In this document: positions 55,374 to 64,000 of the stretch, in pieces | How the letters are laid out: each line of letters opens with the position of its first letter | Numbering within the stretch: position 1 is the first letter of the stretch | Source: Siphonodentalium dalli | Taxonomy: Eukaryota > Mollusca > Scaphopoda > Gadilida > Siphonodentaliidae | Length of the DNA: 64,000 bases | NCBI GenBank assembly: GCA_032622095.1 | Contig: CP136067.1 | Span: forward strand, 55,037,899 to 55,101,898 | Reading direction: 5' to 3' | Notes under the pieces: generated by a model | What the model was told of the DNA's origin: nothing | What the model saw: the letters and a program-made list of their open reading frames with translations, nothing else | The model's database searches: none | Position numbers and translations under genes: made by a program

Positions 55374-55600
55374 TTAACCCATTGTTTACTAAATTGTTTA
55401 TTCCATTCAGTTATAAAAGTATAGACTGGAATGGTCTATTATTCATTTGGAGGGGATATTCAAGAAATATAAGCAGGCGACAGACAGATGAACATATAGC
55501 ACAATTGTAAAAGGATTTATATTGATTGGTGGGAAATGTTAGATAATAAGTTCAGACTGTTTAAATACTGTTAGTTGAACATTTCATATGGGAACTACTG
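55374..55600 (+). mobile_element. Family G copy
   Basis: TTAACCCATTGTTTACTAAATTG, TTATAAAAGTATAGACTGGAATGG, a TATTCAAGAAATATAAGCAGGC block and GTTGAACATTTCATATGGGAACTACTG. The right end runs into a family F fragment. Confidence 0.7.
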
Positions 55601-55662
55601 TGTAGGTTAGCATGACTAAATTCACCCTCTGGGGACATCATTCTACACTATATCAGGCTTGT
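55601..55662. mobile_element. Family F right-end fragment
   Basis: GGTTAGCATGACTAAATTCACCCTCTGGGGACATCATTC to ATATCAGGCTTG. Confidence 0.65.
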
Positions 55663-55744
55663 TTGAAACACCCTGTTCCAAGGGTGTATAAAGTACCAAA
55701 TTTGCAGTGATGTATCAGGTTCTTCAGATACATAAGGGTTCATG

Positions 55745-55906
55745 TAGTTTCATTTTGGATGGGTGTTCAGGGAAAATGAGCAGATTGCAGAAAAAATATA
55801 TAACAGAAGGATTCTTATTCATTGGTGGGAAATGCTCAGATAATAATTAACAGAACATTTCCTAAGGGAACTACTCATCAATGAATTTTATACTATACAA
55901 AGGGTT
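55745..55906 (+). mobile_element. Family G copy, right part
   Basis: GGGTGTTCAGGGAAAATGAGCAGATTGCAG to GGGAACTACTCATCAATGAATTTTATAC and AAAGGGTTAA, giving the clearest right end of the family. Confidence 0.7.
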
Positions 55907-55985
55907 AAATTGGCCACTTGTACTAAAACCTCAAATACCAGTACTTTCACTCACCTGCATCAGTGTATACATGTACCAACACCAG

Positions 55986-56242
55986 TTAATCCTTTCATGA
56001 TGGGAGCTGCACTGCATGGTGTCGCATTAAAGATCCTGTGCCAGTACATTCTCTTATATATGCAAGCCTCCCATACAGAGCCTTGCATATATAAGAGAAT
56101 GCACTAGCTTACATGGTCATGGTAAATATTGTTGGGCTGATGTATACTCTTATATATGCGAGGCTCCATATGGGAGACTCGCATATATAAGAGAATGCAT
56201 TGGCTCAGGGTTTTCAGGAAGCTCCAGTCATGGAAGGGTTTA
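55986..56242. mobile_element. Family E element, complete
   Basis: TTAATCCTTTCATGATGGGAGCTGC to GGAAGCTCCAGTCATGGAAGGGTTTA. Both hairpins are recognisable. Confidence 0.8.
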
Positions 56243-56445
56243 TATTGTCTGATTTGGCTGTAGAATTCAAATGAGACTTGATCTAGTTAGACCTGCATGG
56301 AAAAATATCAGCTCATTAACATTACATCATCATTTTAATATTCTATAATTATTTTCTATCTTTCTTTAAGAATCTCCATATTTCTTATTATTCATCCATT
56401 ACTGATTTTGCATGCGGATGTTCATCATCATTGTTAATGTACTCC

Positions 56446-56632
56446 TACAGTAATGCCCTAAATAATCGACTCCTTAACCACATCAGTATTATGGGTAATT
56501 TTTCAGGATTTAGACGGAAATATGGCTTGTTGCGATTATGAATGGCAACAAGCCATATTTCCGACTAAATTCTGAAAAATTAACCATAATTCTGCTGTGG
56601 TTAAGGAGTCAATTATTTGGGGCATTACTGTA
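56446..56632. mobile_element. Family A element
   Basis: TACAGTAATGCCC to GGGCATTACTGTA, 187 bases, with the tip shortened to TTGCGATTATGAATGGCAA. Confidence 0.85.
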
Positions 56633-56896
56633 GTTACCAGCCTCGGCATTGAAGATTTATACTTCATGAAATGTGCAACATAATTTATTCTTCCTTGTGC
56701 CAACAAGATGTGAATTCTCAGTTATTTCAATATTATGCCAAATGTTCAAATAAAAAGAGAAATGATGCCTATCAAAGTAAATAAAAAGTATTATATAGCA
56801 GATATGGCACAGTAGCATTTTATATATACGTCTCCAAGACATGCCGAGCGTTGCTCTAAGAACATGTCTGGGACTAAACAACACACAAGGCACCTA
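56633..56896. other. Unique DNA
   Basis: Nothing recognised. Confidence 0.3.
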
Positions 56897-57095
56897 TTTT
56901 TAGAAGCAAGTGTAATTTTGAGACAGTGCAAATTTTTTATTTTTTTTTGGGGTGAGGGTCGTTTCGCGGCCGTATGGTATTGACAGTGGACTTTGAGTCG
57001 CAAGGTGCGCTCGCCGTCATGGGCCGGGATCGAATCCCACCCAATCCCAAAAAAACACAATTGCACTGTCTCAAAATTGCATTGCTTCTAAAAAG
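56897..57095. mobile_element. Inverted-repeat element enclosing a tRNA-like segment
   Basis: TTTTTAGAAGCAAGTGTAATTTTGAGACAGTGCAA at the left pairs with TTGCACTGTCTCAAAATTGCATTGCTTCTAAAAA at the right. Between them, 56950-57045 contains ACAGTGGACTTTGAGTCGCA and GGGATCGAATCCCACC, which resemble the anticodon arm of a Gln-type tRNA (TTG) and a polymerase III B box (GGTTCGANNCC with one mismatch). A convincing A box and acceptor stem are lacking, so this may be a worn tRNA-derived SINE inside a MITE. Confidence 0.5.
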
Positions 57096-57190
57096 TATTA
57101 GTTTCTGTTCTGATACTAATAGGATTATATTAAATAGGTTCTTGCTTTCAATAATACTCATTTGTTTATAAGGATGCAGATTTTGGGGTG

Positions 57191-57580
57191 TTAACCCTTT
57201 ACCCAACAGAAGGGCCCTGTGCCAATGCATTCTCTTATATATGTGAGTCGACCATAGGTCGCCTCGCATATATAAGAGAATGCATTGGCTTAACACATTA
57301 AAAATTATAAAATTGTTAAAGAATGTAAGAAAAAATGGTAAAAAGTGTTAAAAAAAGATTTTTTTTAGGCCAATGCATTCTCTTATATATGCGAGTCGAC
57401 CATAGGTCGCCTCGCATATATAAGAGAATGCATTGGCACAGGGCTAACTGTAACTATCACAATGTGGTCAAGGAGCCGGTTCCAATGATATCCATATTTG
57501 TATGGTTCTATTGAGACAGACCGAAGATATTTTAGGCTGTTGAAGCTTTATTTGGCCCGTTTTGTTGGGTAAAGGGTTAA
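57191..57580. mobile_element. Family C element with second hairpin flipped
   Basis: TTAA-bounded, 390 bases. Both hairpins read GAGTCGACCATAGGTCGCCTC, so they are direct copies; in every other full copy they are mirror images. One CCGGTTTT repeat is also lost near the right end. Confidence 0.9.
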
Positions 57581-57991
57581 CATCACATCACCATCTATAG
57601 AGCATAACGACTCATATGAAATTTGTGTTTGATGACAGTATAAAGAGACTTTACAATTTTTACAATACATTTAACAGTTATCAACAAATAAGTTGCCCTG
57701 CCATGCGATGTAGTCATGAGAATTTTTATTTTGTTGCTCCCCTGGCCAGTATACAGTAGGGTTTTGTCTTACCTGAGTGATTTTTGGTTTGAGTTTTATT
57801 TCAGTCAATATAAATGTTAACCCTTTGAATACTGAATGGATTATCCCGTCCAGTTATGAAAGCATACAGCGGACTGGTTTATTCTTGATTTATAGGGACG
57901 TTCTGCATTCTGTTAAAGGTTCTCACTCCTGAATTTTTTATTTTTTTTTAAGTGAATTTTTAAGCTGACACTACCAAAAGTAAACTCTACA
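57581..57991. other. Unique DNA with a family G-like fragment
   Basis: TTAACCCTTTGAATACTGAATGGATTATCCCGTCCAGTTATGAAAGCATACAG at about 57818-57870 is a family G left end; the rest is unassigned. Confidence 0.45.
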
Positions 57992-58280
57992 TTAGCCCTT
58001 TCATTGTGAGAGCTGCGCTGGCGCAGCATTAAAGATCCTGTGCCAATGCATTCTCTTATATATGCGAGTCTCCCATAGGGAACCTCGCATATATACGAGA
58101 ATGCACTGGCTTTAATACAAGGTCAAGGTAAATATTGTTGTGCCAATGTATTATCTTATATATGCAAGGCTCCCTTTGGGAAACTCACACATACACTGTG
58201 TCAGAGACTCTTATATATAAGAGAATGCATCGACACTGTTTTCACTAAACCTCAGGAAACTCCAGTCATGGAAGGGTTAA
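57992..58280. mobile_element. Family E element
   Basis: TTAGCCCTTTCATTGTGAGAGCTGCG at the left (TTAA worn to TTAG) to GGAAACTCCAGTCATGGAAGGGTTAA. The second hairpin has an extra CACATACACTGTGTCAGAGA in its arm. Confidence 0.8.
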
Positions 58281-58350
58281 ACACAAAATAGTAATAGATT
58301 AGGTTGAGGTTGTACTATAACCATGTGGACTACATCATCGTAATGAGAGC

Positions 58351-58527
58351 TACAGTAATGCCCTAAATACTCGACTCCTCAACCACAGCCGAATTATGGG
58401 TAACTTTTCAGTATTTAGTCGGAAATATGGCTTGTTGCCATTCATCGGAAAGCTCTCGATGAATGGCAACAAGCCAAAAGTTACCCATAATTCGGTTGTG
58501 GAGACGAGTATTTAGGGCATTACTGTA
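58351..58527. mobile_element. Family A element
   Basis: TACAGTAATGCCC to GGGCATTACTGTA, 177 bases. The right arm lacks the TATTTCCGACTAAATCCTG part. Confidence 0.85.
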
Positions 58528-58877
58528 GCTAAAATCTAGTGTAAGTAAGTTTTACTCTTGGAAAGGCTCATCCTAAGAATTCACTTCTACAAAAAATATA
58601 TGGAAGTGAATTTTAAGGCTGATTCATCATAAGGAAATAATTAAAAGGATTTGGGTGTACTTTTTTTAGGTTATCAAGTGTAATTCAGTTTGAATGTCCA
58701 ACTTTAAAGGCACATATAGTGTTTGCAACTTAATTTTTAAGATTGCATTCTTTCAATCACAAAGTTGATCATTCCTAGAAAAATATGGTGCTCCATGCAC
58801 TTGAGACGTTCATGAAATTCCCTTTTCAGATTTGAAGTGAAAATAGTAATTTTCAACAGAATATCCAACAGCTTATC
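58528..58877. other. Unique DNA, no gene seen
   Basis: AAGTGAATTCTTAGGATGA-type words near 58575 and 58602 form a small inverted pair (CCTAAGAATTCACTTC and GAAGTGAATTTTAAGG). Confidence 0.4.
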
Positions 58878-59104
58878 CAAGCCTGCAAATAGTGTGTTTG
58901 TCATTTGCCGAATGGGGTCACCCGAGAGTGAATTTAGTGATGCTATCTCACTAAGCAGATTAGCGTCACCAAATTCAGCCTCAGGGAATGAGGTCCCCAG
59001 AGGGTGAATTTGATGATGCTAGCCCATCGTGCAGGATAGCGTCACTAAATTCAGCCTCTGGGGACCTCAACCTGCAAATGACAGACACACTATTTGCAGA
59101 CTTG
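58878..59104. mobile_element. Family F element, short form, near-exact target duplication
   Basis: CAAGCCTGCAAATAGTGTGT to ACACACTATTTGCAGACTTG. Flanking octamers are AGCTTATC and AGTTTATC, seven of eight alike. Confidence 0.85.
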
Positions 59105-59372
59105 AGTTTATCACTAAATATCGGGACACGTATCATTTAATGATCTCATTGTGTGATCTTGTATGGTTGCTCACTTCATTGTAGGGAAAAATTATTTGGT
59201 GTTTTCGCTTCCTTGGATAAAATCGCAGGCAGATATTACAACCTTTTCATAAATGTTTTTTTATAATAGATAACGAAACCATGATATAAAATGCATTGTG
59301 TCTCACAACTCACTTATTGGAACCTATCTCTACCTTTATTATGTGCATGCTCATGTAAACAAATTATCTAAG
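59105..59372. other. Unique DNA between two family F elements
   Basis: Nothing recognised. Confidence 0.3.
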
Positions 59373-59608
59373 CAAGCCTTGAAATAGCGTGTCTGTCATT
59401 TGCAGAATGAGGTCCCCAGAGGGTGAATTTAGTGATGCTAAATCACCAAATTCACCCTCTGGGGACCTCATTTTGCTGAGGTGTAAGCAGAATAAGGTCC
59501 CCAGAGGGTGAATTTGGTGATGCTAGCCCACTATGCGGGGTAGCATCACTAAATTCACCCTCTGGGGACCTCATTCTGCAAATGACAGACATGCTATTTC
59601 AAGGCTTG
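59373..59608. mobile_element. Family F element, short form, exact 8-bp target duplication
   Basis: CAAGCCTTGAAATAGCGTGT to ATGCTATTTCAAGGCTTG. TATCTAAG is found on both sides (59365-59372 and 59609-59616). The loop of the first hairpin has been lost (GATGCTAAATCACC). Confidence 0.9.
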
Positions 59609-60293
59609 TATCTAAGCACTATGTGTGCCTTTCAATTTGACAGTATTTCATCCTTTCTCAGGTGGTTTATATTCAGATCTGCATTTCTGCACCATGAAAA
59701 TCCCACCAACTTGTTGTCTATGTTCAGCCCTCCAAGTGTGCATTATCTTGCGGCATATGTTGCCAGTTTAAATGAACAAATATCTTTTTATTTTTGGTGA
59801 ATAATCCTGAGAAGTACCGCATGTGATTTAGAAGTGAATTTGCAAGCAGATAAACCCAACAAAAAATACACAGTCGAATTTTCATAGTAAATTTCAGGTA
59901 AAATTTTCTGAATATTATCAAAATTTCACCGAAATAAAGACAAAATTTCACTGAAATTTTTATTATATTTTAACAAAATTTCACCACAATTTCACTGTGA
60001 TATCCACCAAAAATAAACTGGAATAGCATGTATAAAATGCAATATCACTTTCATTACATCTTGGGGGGGGGAAAGATGTCTTAAACATTGTGCATATTTA
60101 ATACTGAGTAAAAAATATTACAGCATGCATTTATGAATTTAAATTCAAGTAAGGGTTCCACAAGTGTTCAATAATTAAACCTATAAACATTTACAGGGTC
60201 TGAGCATAAAACTGTGACATCTCAGTGCTCAAACAACCACCAAAAGAGAAAACATGACGAGTATGCAAACTATTTTTCTTGTATTAACCCTTT
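59609..60293. other. Unique AT-rich DNA, no gene seen
   Basis: CAAAATTTCAC(C/T) is repeated about five times between 59918 and 59997. A G run of 9 is near 60062. Confidence 0.4.
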
Positions 60294-60673
60294 ACCCAAC
60301 AGAAGGGCCCTGTGCCAATGCATTCTCTTATATATGCGAGTCGACCATAGGTCGCCTCGCATATATAAGAGAATGCATTGGCTTAACACATTAAAAATTA
60401 TAAAATTGTTAAAGAATGTAAGAAAAAATGGTAAAAAGTGTTAAAAAAAGATTTTTTTTAAGCCAATGCATTCTCTTATATATGCGAGGCGACCTATGGT
60501 CGACTCGCATATATAAGAGAATGCATTGGCACAGGGCATAACTGTAACTATCACAATGTGGTCAAGGAGCCGGTTCCAATGATATCCATATTTGTATGGT
60601 TCTATTGAGACAGACCGAAGATATTTTAGGCTGTTGAAGCTTGTTTTGGCCGGTTTGTTGGGTAAAGGGTTAA
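60294..60673. mobile_element. Family C element
   Basis: TTAA-bounded, 380 bases. Both mirror hairpins intact. The segment TATTTGGCCGG near the right end is deleted (GAAGCTTGTTTTGGCC). Confidence 0.9.
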
Positions 60674-61038
60674 TTTAATATTTATACTGCCCAAATTTTC
60701 CGATAGTAGTGATTCAAGAGCTACTGAATAAATTCCCAATGCAGCAGAATGCAGTCCCATAAGTAGATAGATATTTAGGTAGATAGATATATTCAAAGGT
60801 AACAGTCACAGGCTCAGTGGATGTTTTAGATAATAGTGATTCTGGACTTGTTTCTAAACAGACCCCATTTTCTGGGGTTTCTTTCTTTACAAGCAATGAT
60901 TATATCTCATAATTGTGGCAATGAAATTAATCAGTATAAGAAAAACTTTTGCCTATTTGTCATGAGCTAGATTCAGGTACATATACTTTAGATCTGACAT
61001 ATATTGCTATGATATTGCTATGGAGAGATACATCTGGT
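60674..61038. other. Unique DNA, no gene seen
   Basis: A TAGATAGATATTTAGGTAGATAGATAT tract is at 60763-60789. Confidence 0.4.
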
Positions 61039-61305
61039 TTAACCCTTTATTTAGTGGAGCTTCCTGAAATTTTGCGAAAAACCTGGTGCCAATGCATTCT
61101 CTTATATATGTGAGTCACCCTTTATAGGGCACCTCATATATATAAGAGAATGCATTTGCCTAACAATATTTATCTTGATCTGTTCAGCCAGTGCATTTTC
61201 ATATATATGCGAGGCTCCCTGTGGGAGACTCGCATGCATCAGAGAATGCACTGGCGCAGGGTTTTTAGTGCTGCACCAGCACAGCTCCCGTCATGAAAGG
61301 GTTAA
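61039..61305. mobile_element. Family E element, complete
   Basis: TTAACCCTTTATTTAGTGGAGC to GCAGCACAGCTCCCGTCATGAAAGGGTTAA type ends. Both hairpins are present with mismatches. Confidence 0.85.
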
Positions 61306-61614
61306 AACTAGAAGTTAATATGTGTAGAATAAACATGCAGAGAAACTGCTTCATTCTCTCACTGGGTAAATAGTCTATTCTCTTATATCATTGTGGGATA
61401 ATTAAAGATTTATTCGGGATTCCATATATCCATTTACAAGAACAACATAAAAAATCTTTTTAAATTTGTTTTCTGATTTGATCTGTTGTAAAATATGTTG
61501 AAAACCATATATGACATATAAAATAGACCTATAGATACCAGAGAATATACTATTCTTATTGTCAAAATAGTTTTCAGTGTCCCTTTAAAACATCGAAATG
61601 ATGTGAAATTTAAC
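61306..61614. other. Unique DNA, no gene seen
   Basis: Short frames only. Confidence 0.3.
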
Positions 61615-62010
61615 AATTTGATTTATCAAGTTATAATTTTATGAGTAAATTATACTCACCTGATATAATTTGTTCTGGATATTTATCCCTAGCGCCCACT
61701 ATCGCCTAGCTTAATATTTACATATAAAACGGCATTCCGAAATTTCGTTTCGGCATGCAGTTGTAACTTTTAATTTCGTTTCGTAATTCCGTACGTATGT
61801 ACTTTGTGTTAACCCTCAATCTGCATCAATTCTTCCTAGGCGCTTGCCACGGAAAAACTGAGGATGCGGGGGTGGTGGGGGGGATCACAAATTATATCAG
61901 GTGAGTATAATTTACTCATAAAATTATAACTTGATAAATCAAATTGTAAAATTTTATATCATAAATTAGGTACTCACCTGATATAATTTGTTCTGGATAT
62001 TCCTCTGATT
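61615..62010. repeat. Terminal inverted and direct repeats of the DIRS-type element
   Basis: CAATTTGATTTATCAAGTTA at 61615 begins a 58-base segment whose exact complement ends at 61949, enclosing a loop of about 215 bases. A third copy of part of it (ACTCACCTGATATAATTTGTTCTGGATAT) lies at about 61973-62001, in direct orientation with 61657-61685. DIRS elements carry an inverted terminal repeat and an internal complementary region that together allow circular closure; these could be those parts. On the minus strand each copy contains ATATCAGGTGAGT, a good match to a splice donor. Confidence 0.7.
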
Positions 62011-62171
62011 GAACAGCTCTGCTACCGGCTGCATCCGAGGATCACATTTCAGGGATTCATTCCCATGTGGAGTTCAATATTTTACACAACTACTAGTATA
62101 TACAAAACTGCAAATGTCTTTTCTAGACGAAAAACCGTGAATCCTTCACAGGTATATTGCTGTCATAACAA

Positions 62172-63308
62172 TCATGCATCTTCCAAGATGGATGCTCTCA
62201 CATCATGAAGATAAAAGTTTATGAAAGTGGATGGATCCTTCCAATCAGCACTCTCTAGAATTTGAGACAAAGGAACGCCCTTGTAAAGAGCCCACGAAGG
62301 CCCGACTGCTCGTGTGGAATGCCCTCTCACACACTCGTCAATAGGTTTGCTGGAAAGAGAAGAGTAAGCCTTTTTAATTGTGCTAACAATCCACCCAGAA
62401 ATTGTCTGAGATGAAACAGGCTTATGGGGTCTATTAATGGACAAAAACAAAGAATTGTCCTCAGATGCTAGTGACCTCCATGTCTTAGTTCGGTGCAAAT
62501 AAGCTAAAATGGTCCGTCGAGGATCCAATAGTTCATTGTCCATGAATGCAGGTACAAAAATTATCGGGTTTCTATGATTAATCCGATCTTGTTTAGCAAG
62601 TCCCCGTCTTATGAACTGAATACCCTTTTGTTGTATTTGCATTGCCTCGGGACCCATACCAAGTGATTTAATGTCCCCACAACGTTTGAAAGTTGTGATT
62701 TCAATGAGGAACACAGTCTTCCAAGTTAGATATTGCAAAGAAGACTTGTCAAGTGGTTCGAAAGGCGGTTGTTGGAGCATTTTTAAAACCAACGGAAGTT
62801 CCCAACCCGGAATTAATTTACGAGTAGGTGGACGGGAATTGAATATTCCCTTGAGCATTCTGATAATGTGAGGATGTTGCCCAATAACGCAATTGTCAAC
62901 TGGTGGTAACATTGTTGATAACATGGATCTGTATCCAGAAATGGTGCGGTATTGTAAGTTCTCATGAAATAAGCCAGCCAGAAAATCGGCACATTCAGTT
63001 ATAGTAGCTGAATAGGTATTAATTTTCCGTTTTTGACACCAGCGATGGAATCGTCGGAACTTACAGTTGTAATCCCGACGCGTACCGGGTCGCCAGGAGG
63101 CAACGACCAACTTTCGAGAGTTTTCTGAAAAGCCTTGCGTTTGGAGGCGCAAGTCGAAAGATGCCAAGCAGTTAGATGTGTCATTTGGAGATTGGGATGA
63201 TGGACAAAACCTCGATGTTGAGTTAATAACCCCGTCTCCAGTGGAAATCGGATCGGCAGGTCGATCAGGTAATCGAGAAGAATCGGATACCACGGTTGTG
63301 TCGGCCAT
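62172..63308 (-). CDS. Tyrosine recombinase of DIRS-type element
   Basis: Integrase of the tyrosine recombinase family that would insert the circular DNA copy of the element. From the ATG at 63308-63306 the product is 378 residues; a longer frame opens at a non-ATG codon at 63335. An N-terminal Ser/Asp-rich tail of about 60 residues precedes the core-binding domain (FSENSRKLVVASW, then FRRFHRWCQKRK). The catalytic set is complete: Arg in FKRCGDIKSL (62684-62682), Lys in GLAKQD (62594-62592), His and Arg in GHSTRAVG (62321-62310), Trp in ADWKDPSTF (62243-62241) and the nucleophile Tyr in FINFYLHD (62213-62211). The frame has no interruption. It overlaps the reverse transcriptase frame by about 310 bases in another phase, as known for DIRS elements; conserved sequence passes from one frame to the other near 63130-63160. 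Confidence 0.85.
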   Translation of the reverse strand: MADTTVVSDSSRLPDRPADPISTGDGVINSTSRFCPSSQSPNDTSNCLASFDLRLQTQGFSENSRKLVVASWRPGTRRDYNCKFRRFHRWCQKRKINTYSATITECADFLAGLFHENLQYRTISGYRSMLSTMLPPVDNCVIGQHPHIIRMLKGIFNSRPPTRKLIPGWELPLVLKMLQQPPFEPLDKSSLQYLTWKTVFLIEITTFKRCGDIKSLGMGPEAMQIQQKGIQFIRRGLAKQDRINHRNPIIFVPAFMDNELLDPRRTILAYLHRTKTWRSLASEDNSLFLSINRPHKPVSSQTISGWIVSTIKKAYSSLSSKPIDECVRGHSTRAVGPSWALYKGVPLSQILESADWKDPSTFINFYLHDVRASILEDA

Positions 63309-64000
63309 TGTGGAGCTATTAGAATTATCTCGCAATGATATTTCTGAAAATGACTCAAGACTCTGCTCATGATCGGAATAGGCGGAAACGCATACGCGAC
63401 TGAAGTTTGGGCGGGTACTACTGATTGACCCCGAGCTGTGTTAGCTGTTTGTTGCCACCAGCGTAGATGAGGAATGAGCAACCGTGAACATGCTATTGGT
63501 TGGTCGAAATTTTGACAGGAAGGTCGCCAATGCTCCAAGAGGTAATGTTGGAGTGGCCTCATAAATAACCGAGCATTCGGAATCAAGGTTAGACAAGAGG
63601 CAATTAGACCCAGGAGATGGAGATAGGTCCTGGCTGGACTCTGGGAACTCGCCAGAAGAAGTTGAACAGCTTTGTTGATGGTTTCTAAACGGTCTACGCA
63701 TGGCTTCACCATTCCAAGATCCATGCTGAGTGCTGCCCACAAATAAGTGAAATTTTGGGTCGGAGCTAGATTGGATTTTTCGGTGTTGATTAAAAATCCC
63801 AGGTTGATCAGGGTTTGTAAAACTATTGATCGGTGATGAAGTAGTTCCACTGGGGATTGATTCAGACATAACCAGTCGTCGATATAGACCATCAGTCGGA
63901 GACCGAGGCCTCGAAGATGGCCTACAACTTGGCGGACCACCTTGGTGTACACTCGTGGTGCCGCTGTGTGACCAAACACGAGAGATCGGAATTGATAAAT
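62999..64000 (-). CDS. Reverse transcriptase of DIRS-type element, RNase H deleted (partial)
   Basis: Polymerase that copies the element RNA into DNA. The frame is open to the window edge, so the N-terminus is missing. It reads YQFRSLVFGHTAAPRVYTKV and then VYIDDWL (catalytic YIDD at 63886-63875), both typical of the DIRS reverse transcriptase. The thumb-connection part continues to RPLQHYLLEHWRP and LRWWQQ (63463-63450). In complete elements RNase H should follow LRWW; instead, within about 20 residues the frame reaches AYAFPPIP (63397-63374) and ILIAPQWPTQPWYP, sequences that normally lie after RNase H, in the methyltransferase-like region. So roughly 150-200 residues are missing without loss of frame. 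The end (HLTAWHLST) is conserved; the last 50 residues run in a phase that competes with the recombinase. Confidence 0.8.
   Translation of the reverse strand: MYQFRSLVFGHTAAPRVYTKVVRQVVGHLRGLGLRLMVYIDDWLCLNQSPVELLHHRSIVLQTLINLGFLINTEKSNLAPTQNFTYLWAALSMDLGMVKPCVDRLETINKAVQLLLASSQSPARTYLHLLGLIASCLTLIPNARLFMRPLQHYLLEHWRPSCQNFDQPIACSRLLIPHLRWWQQTANTARGQSVVPAQTSVAYAFPPIPIMSRVLSHFQKYHCEIILIAPQWPTQPWYPILLDYLIDLPIRFPLETGLLTQHRGFVHHPNLQMTHLTAWHLSTCASKRKAFQKTLESWSLPPGDPVRVGITTVSSDDSIAGVKNGKLIPIQLL

Larger units (their letters stand above)
61615..64000 (-). mobile_element. DIRS-type retrotransposon, 3' portion (runs off the window)
   Basis: On the minus strand the order is reverse transcriptase, a remnant of the next domain, tyrosine recombinase, then complex inverted repeats. 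That is the layout of DIRS-group elements, which integrate with a recombinase instead of a DDE integrase and have inverted rather than long direct terminal repeats. The element enters at 64000 and probably ends at about 61615. Its coding GC content is higher than the flank. The reverse transcriptase and recombinase frames are open over all that is visible, which suggests a young copy, although RNase H seems to be missing. Confidence 0.85.

Noticed and set aside
60285-60444. The same short protein (ALCQCILLYMRVDHRSPRIY) appears in frames at five or more places
   Set aside because: Each instance is a reading of the family C hairpins and spacer, which are non-coding palindromes; the frame ends in the AT-rich spacer and has no independent support.

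Overview
The window looks like repeat-dense, intron/intergenic-type DNA from an animal. A marine invertebrate, perhaps a mollusc or another lophotrochozoan, is my best guess; that is inference from the kinds of repeats, not from a diagnostic gene. I see no intact host gene, no operons and no bacterial signals. Everything recognisable as coding belongs to mobile elements or is a fragment: a broken tyrosine recombinase (523-1773, minus), a THAP zinc-finger fragment (3512-3676, plus), the 3' tail of a non-LTR retrotransposon (5905-6300, minus), a coding-like remnant (25356-25709, minus), and the 3' part of a DIRS-type retrotransposon (61615-64000, minus) that encodes a reverse transcriptase and a tyrosine recombinase.

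Layout. 1-10.8 kb: a GC-rich recombinase relic, then AT-rich unique DNA with a THAP fragment, a repeated AATAAAGAGCGTT motif, an E-box cluster, a LINE tail and a diverged 230-bp duplication. 10.8-16.1 kb: a large foldback element of about 5.3 kb. Its two arms are tandem arrays of a ~193-bp unit (7 on the left, 12 on the right), and each unit is itself hairpin-forming. The right arm has been expanded through a three-unit higher-order repeat. The inner flanks of the spacer are also inverted, and one of them carries an insertion bounded by TTAA. 16.1-61.3 kb: a dense field of short non-autonomous elements, often nested, mixed with AT-rich unique DNA, minisatellites, homopolymer tracts and isolated perfect palindromes. 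61.6-64.0 kb: the DIRS-type element.

Non-autonomous families (letters are mine). A: TA-flanked, TACAGTAATGCCC ends, nearly all arm, ~210 bp, about 20 copies. C: TTAA-flanked, TTAACCCTTTACCCAACA ends, ~400 bp with two ~69-bp mirror hairpins, 10 copies. E: TTAA-flanked relative of C with its own two hairpins, ~250 bp, 9 copies or pieces. F: CAAGCCT ends with 8-bp target duplications (hAT-like), in a ~240-bp and a ~440-bp form, 10 copies or pieces. G: TTAACCC to GGGTTAA element with a motif GGGATGTTCAGGAAATATGA, about 14 copies or pieces. D and I: single TTAA-flanked elements with AAAGGGGTACTGTAC and AAAGGCCCA ends. J: ends reading TTAGGACATTCGTCGGC.

How the parts work together: the short families have no coding capacity and would need transposases made elsewhere (piggyBac-like for C/E/G and perhaps D/I, hAT-like for F, Tc1/mariner/pogo-like for A). 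Those assignments rest on target-site and terminal sequence only. The DIRS-type element has a complete set of recombinase catalytic residues, but its RNase H region appears deleted, so it may itself be non-autonomous. All counts and coordinates were read by eye and may be off by a few bases.
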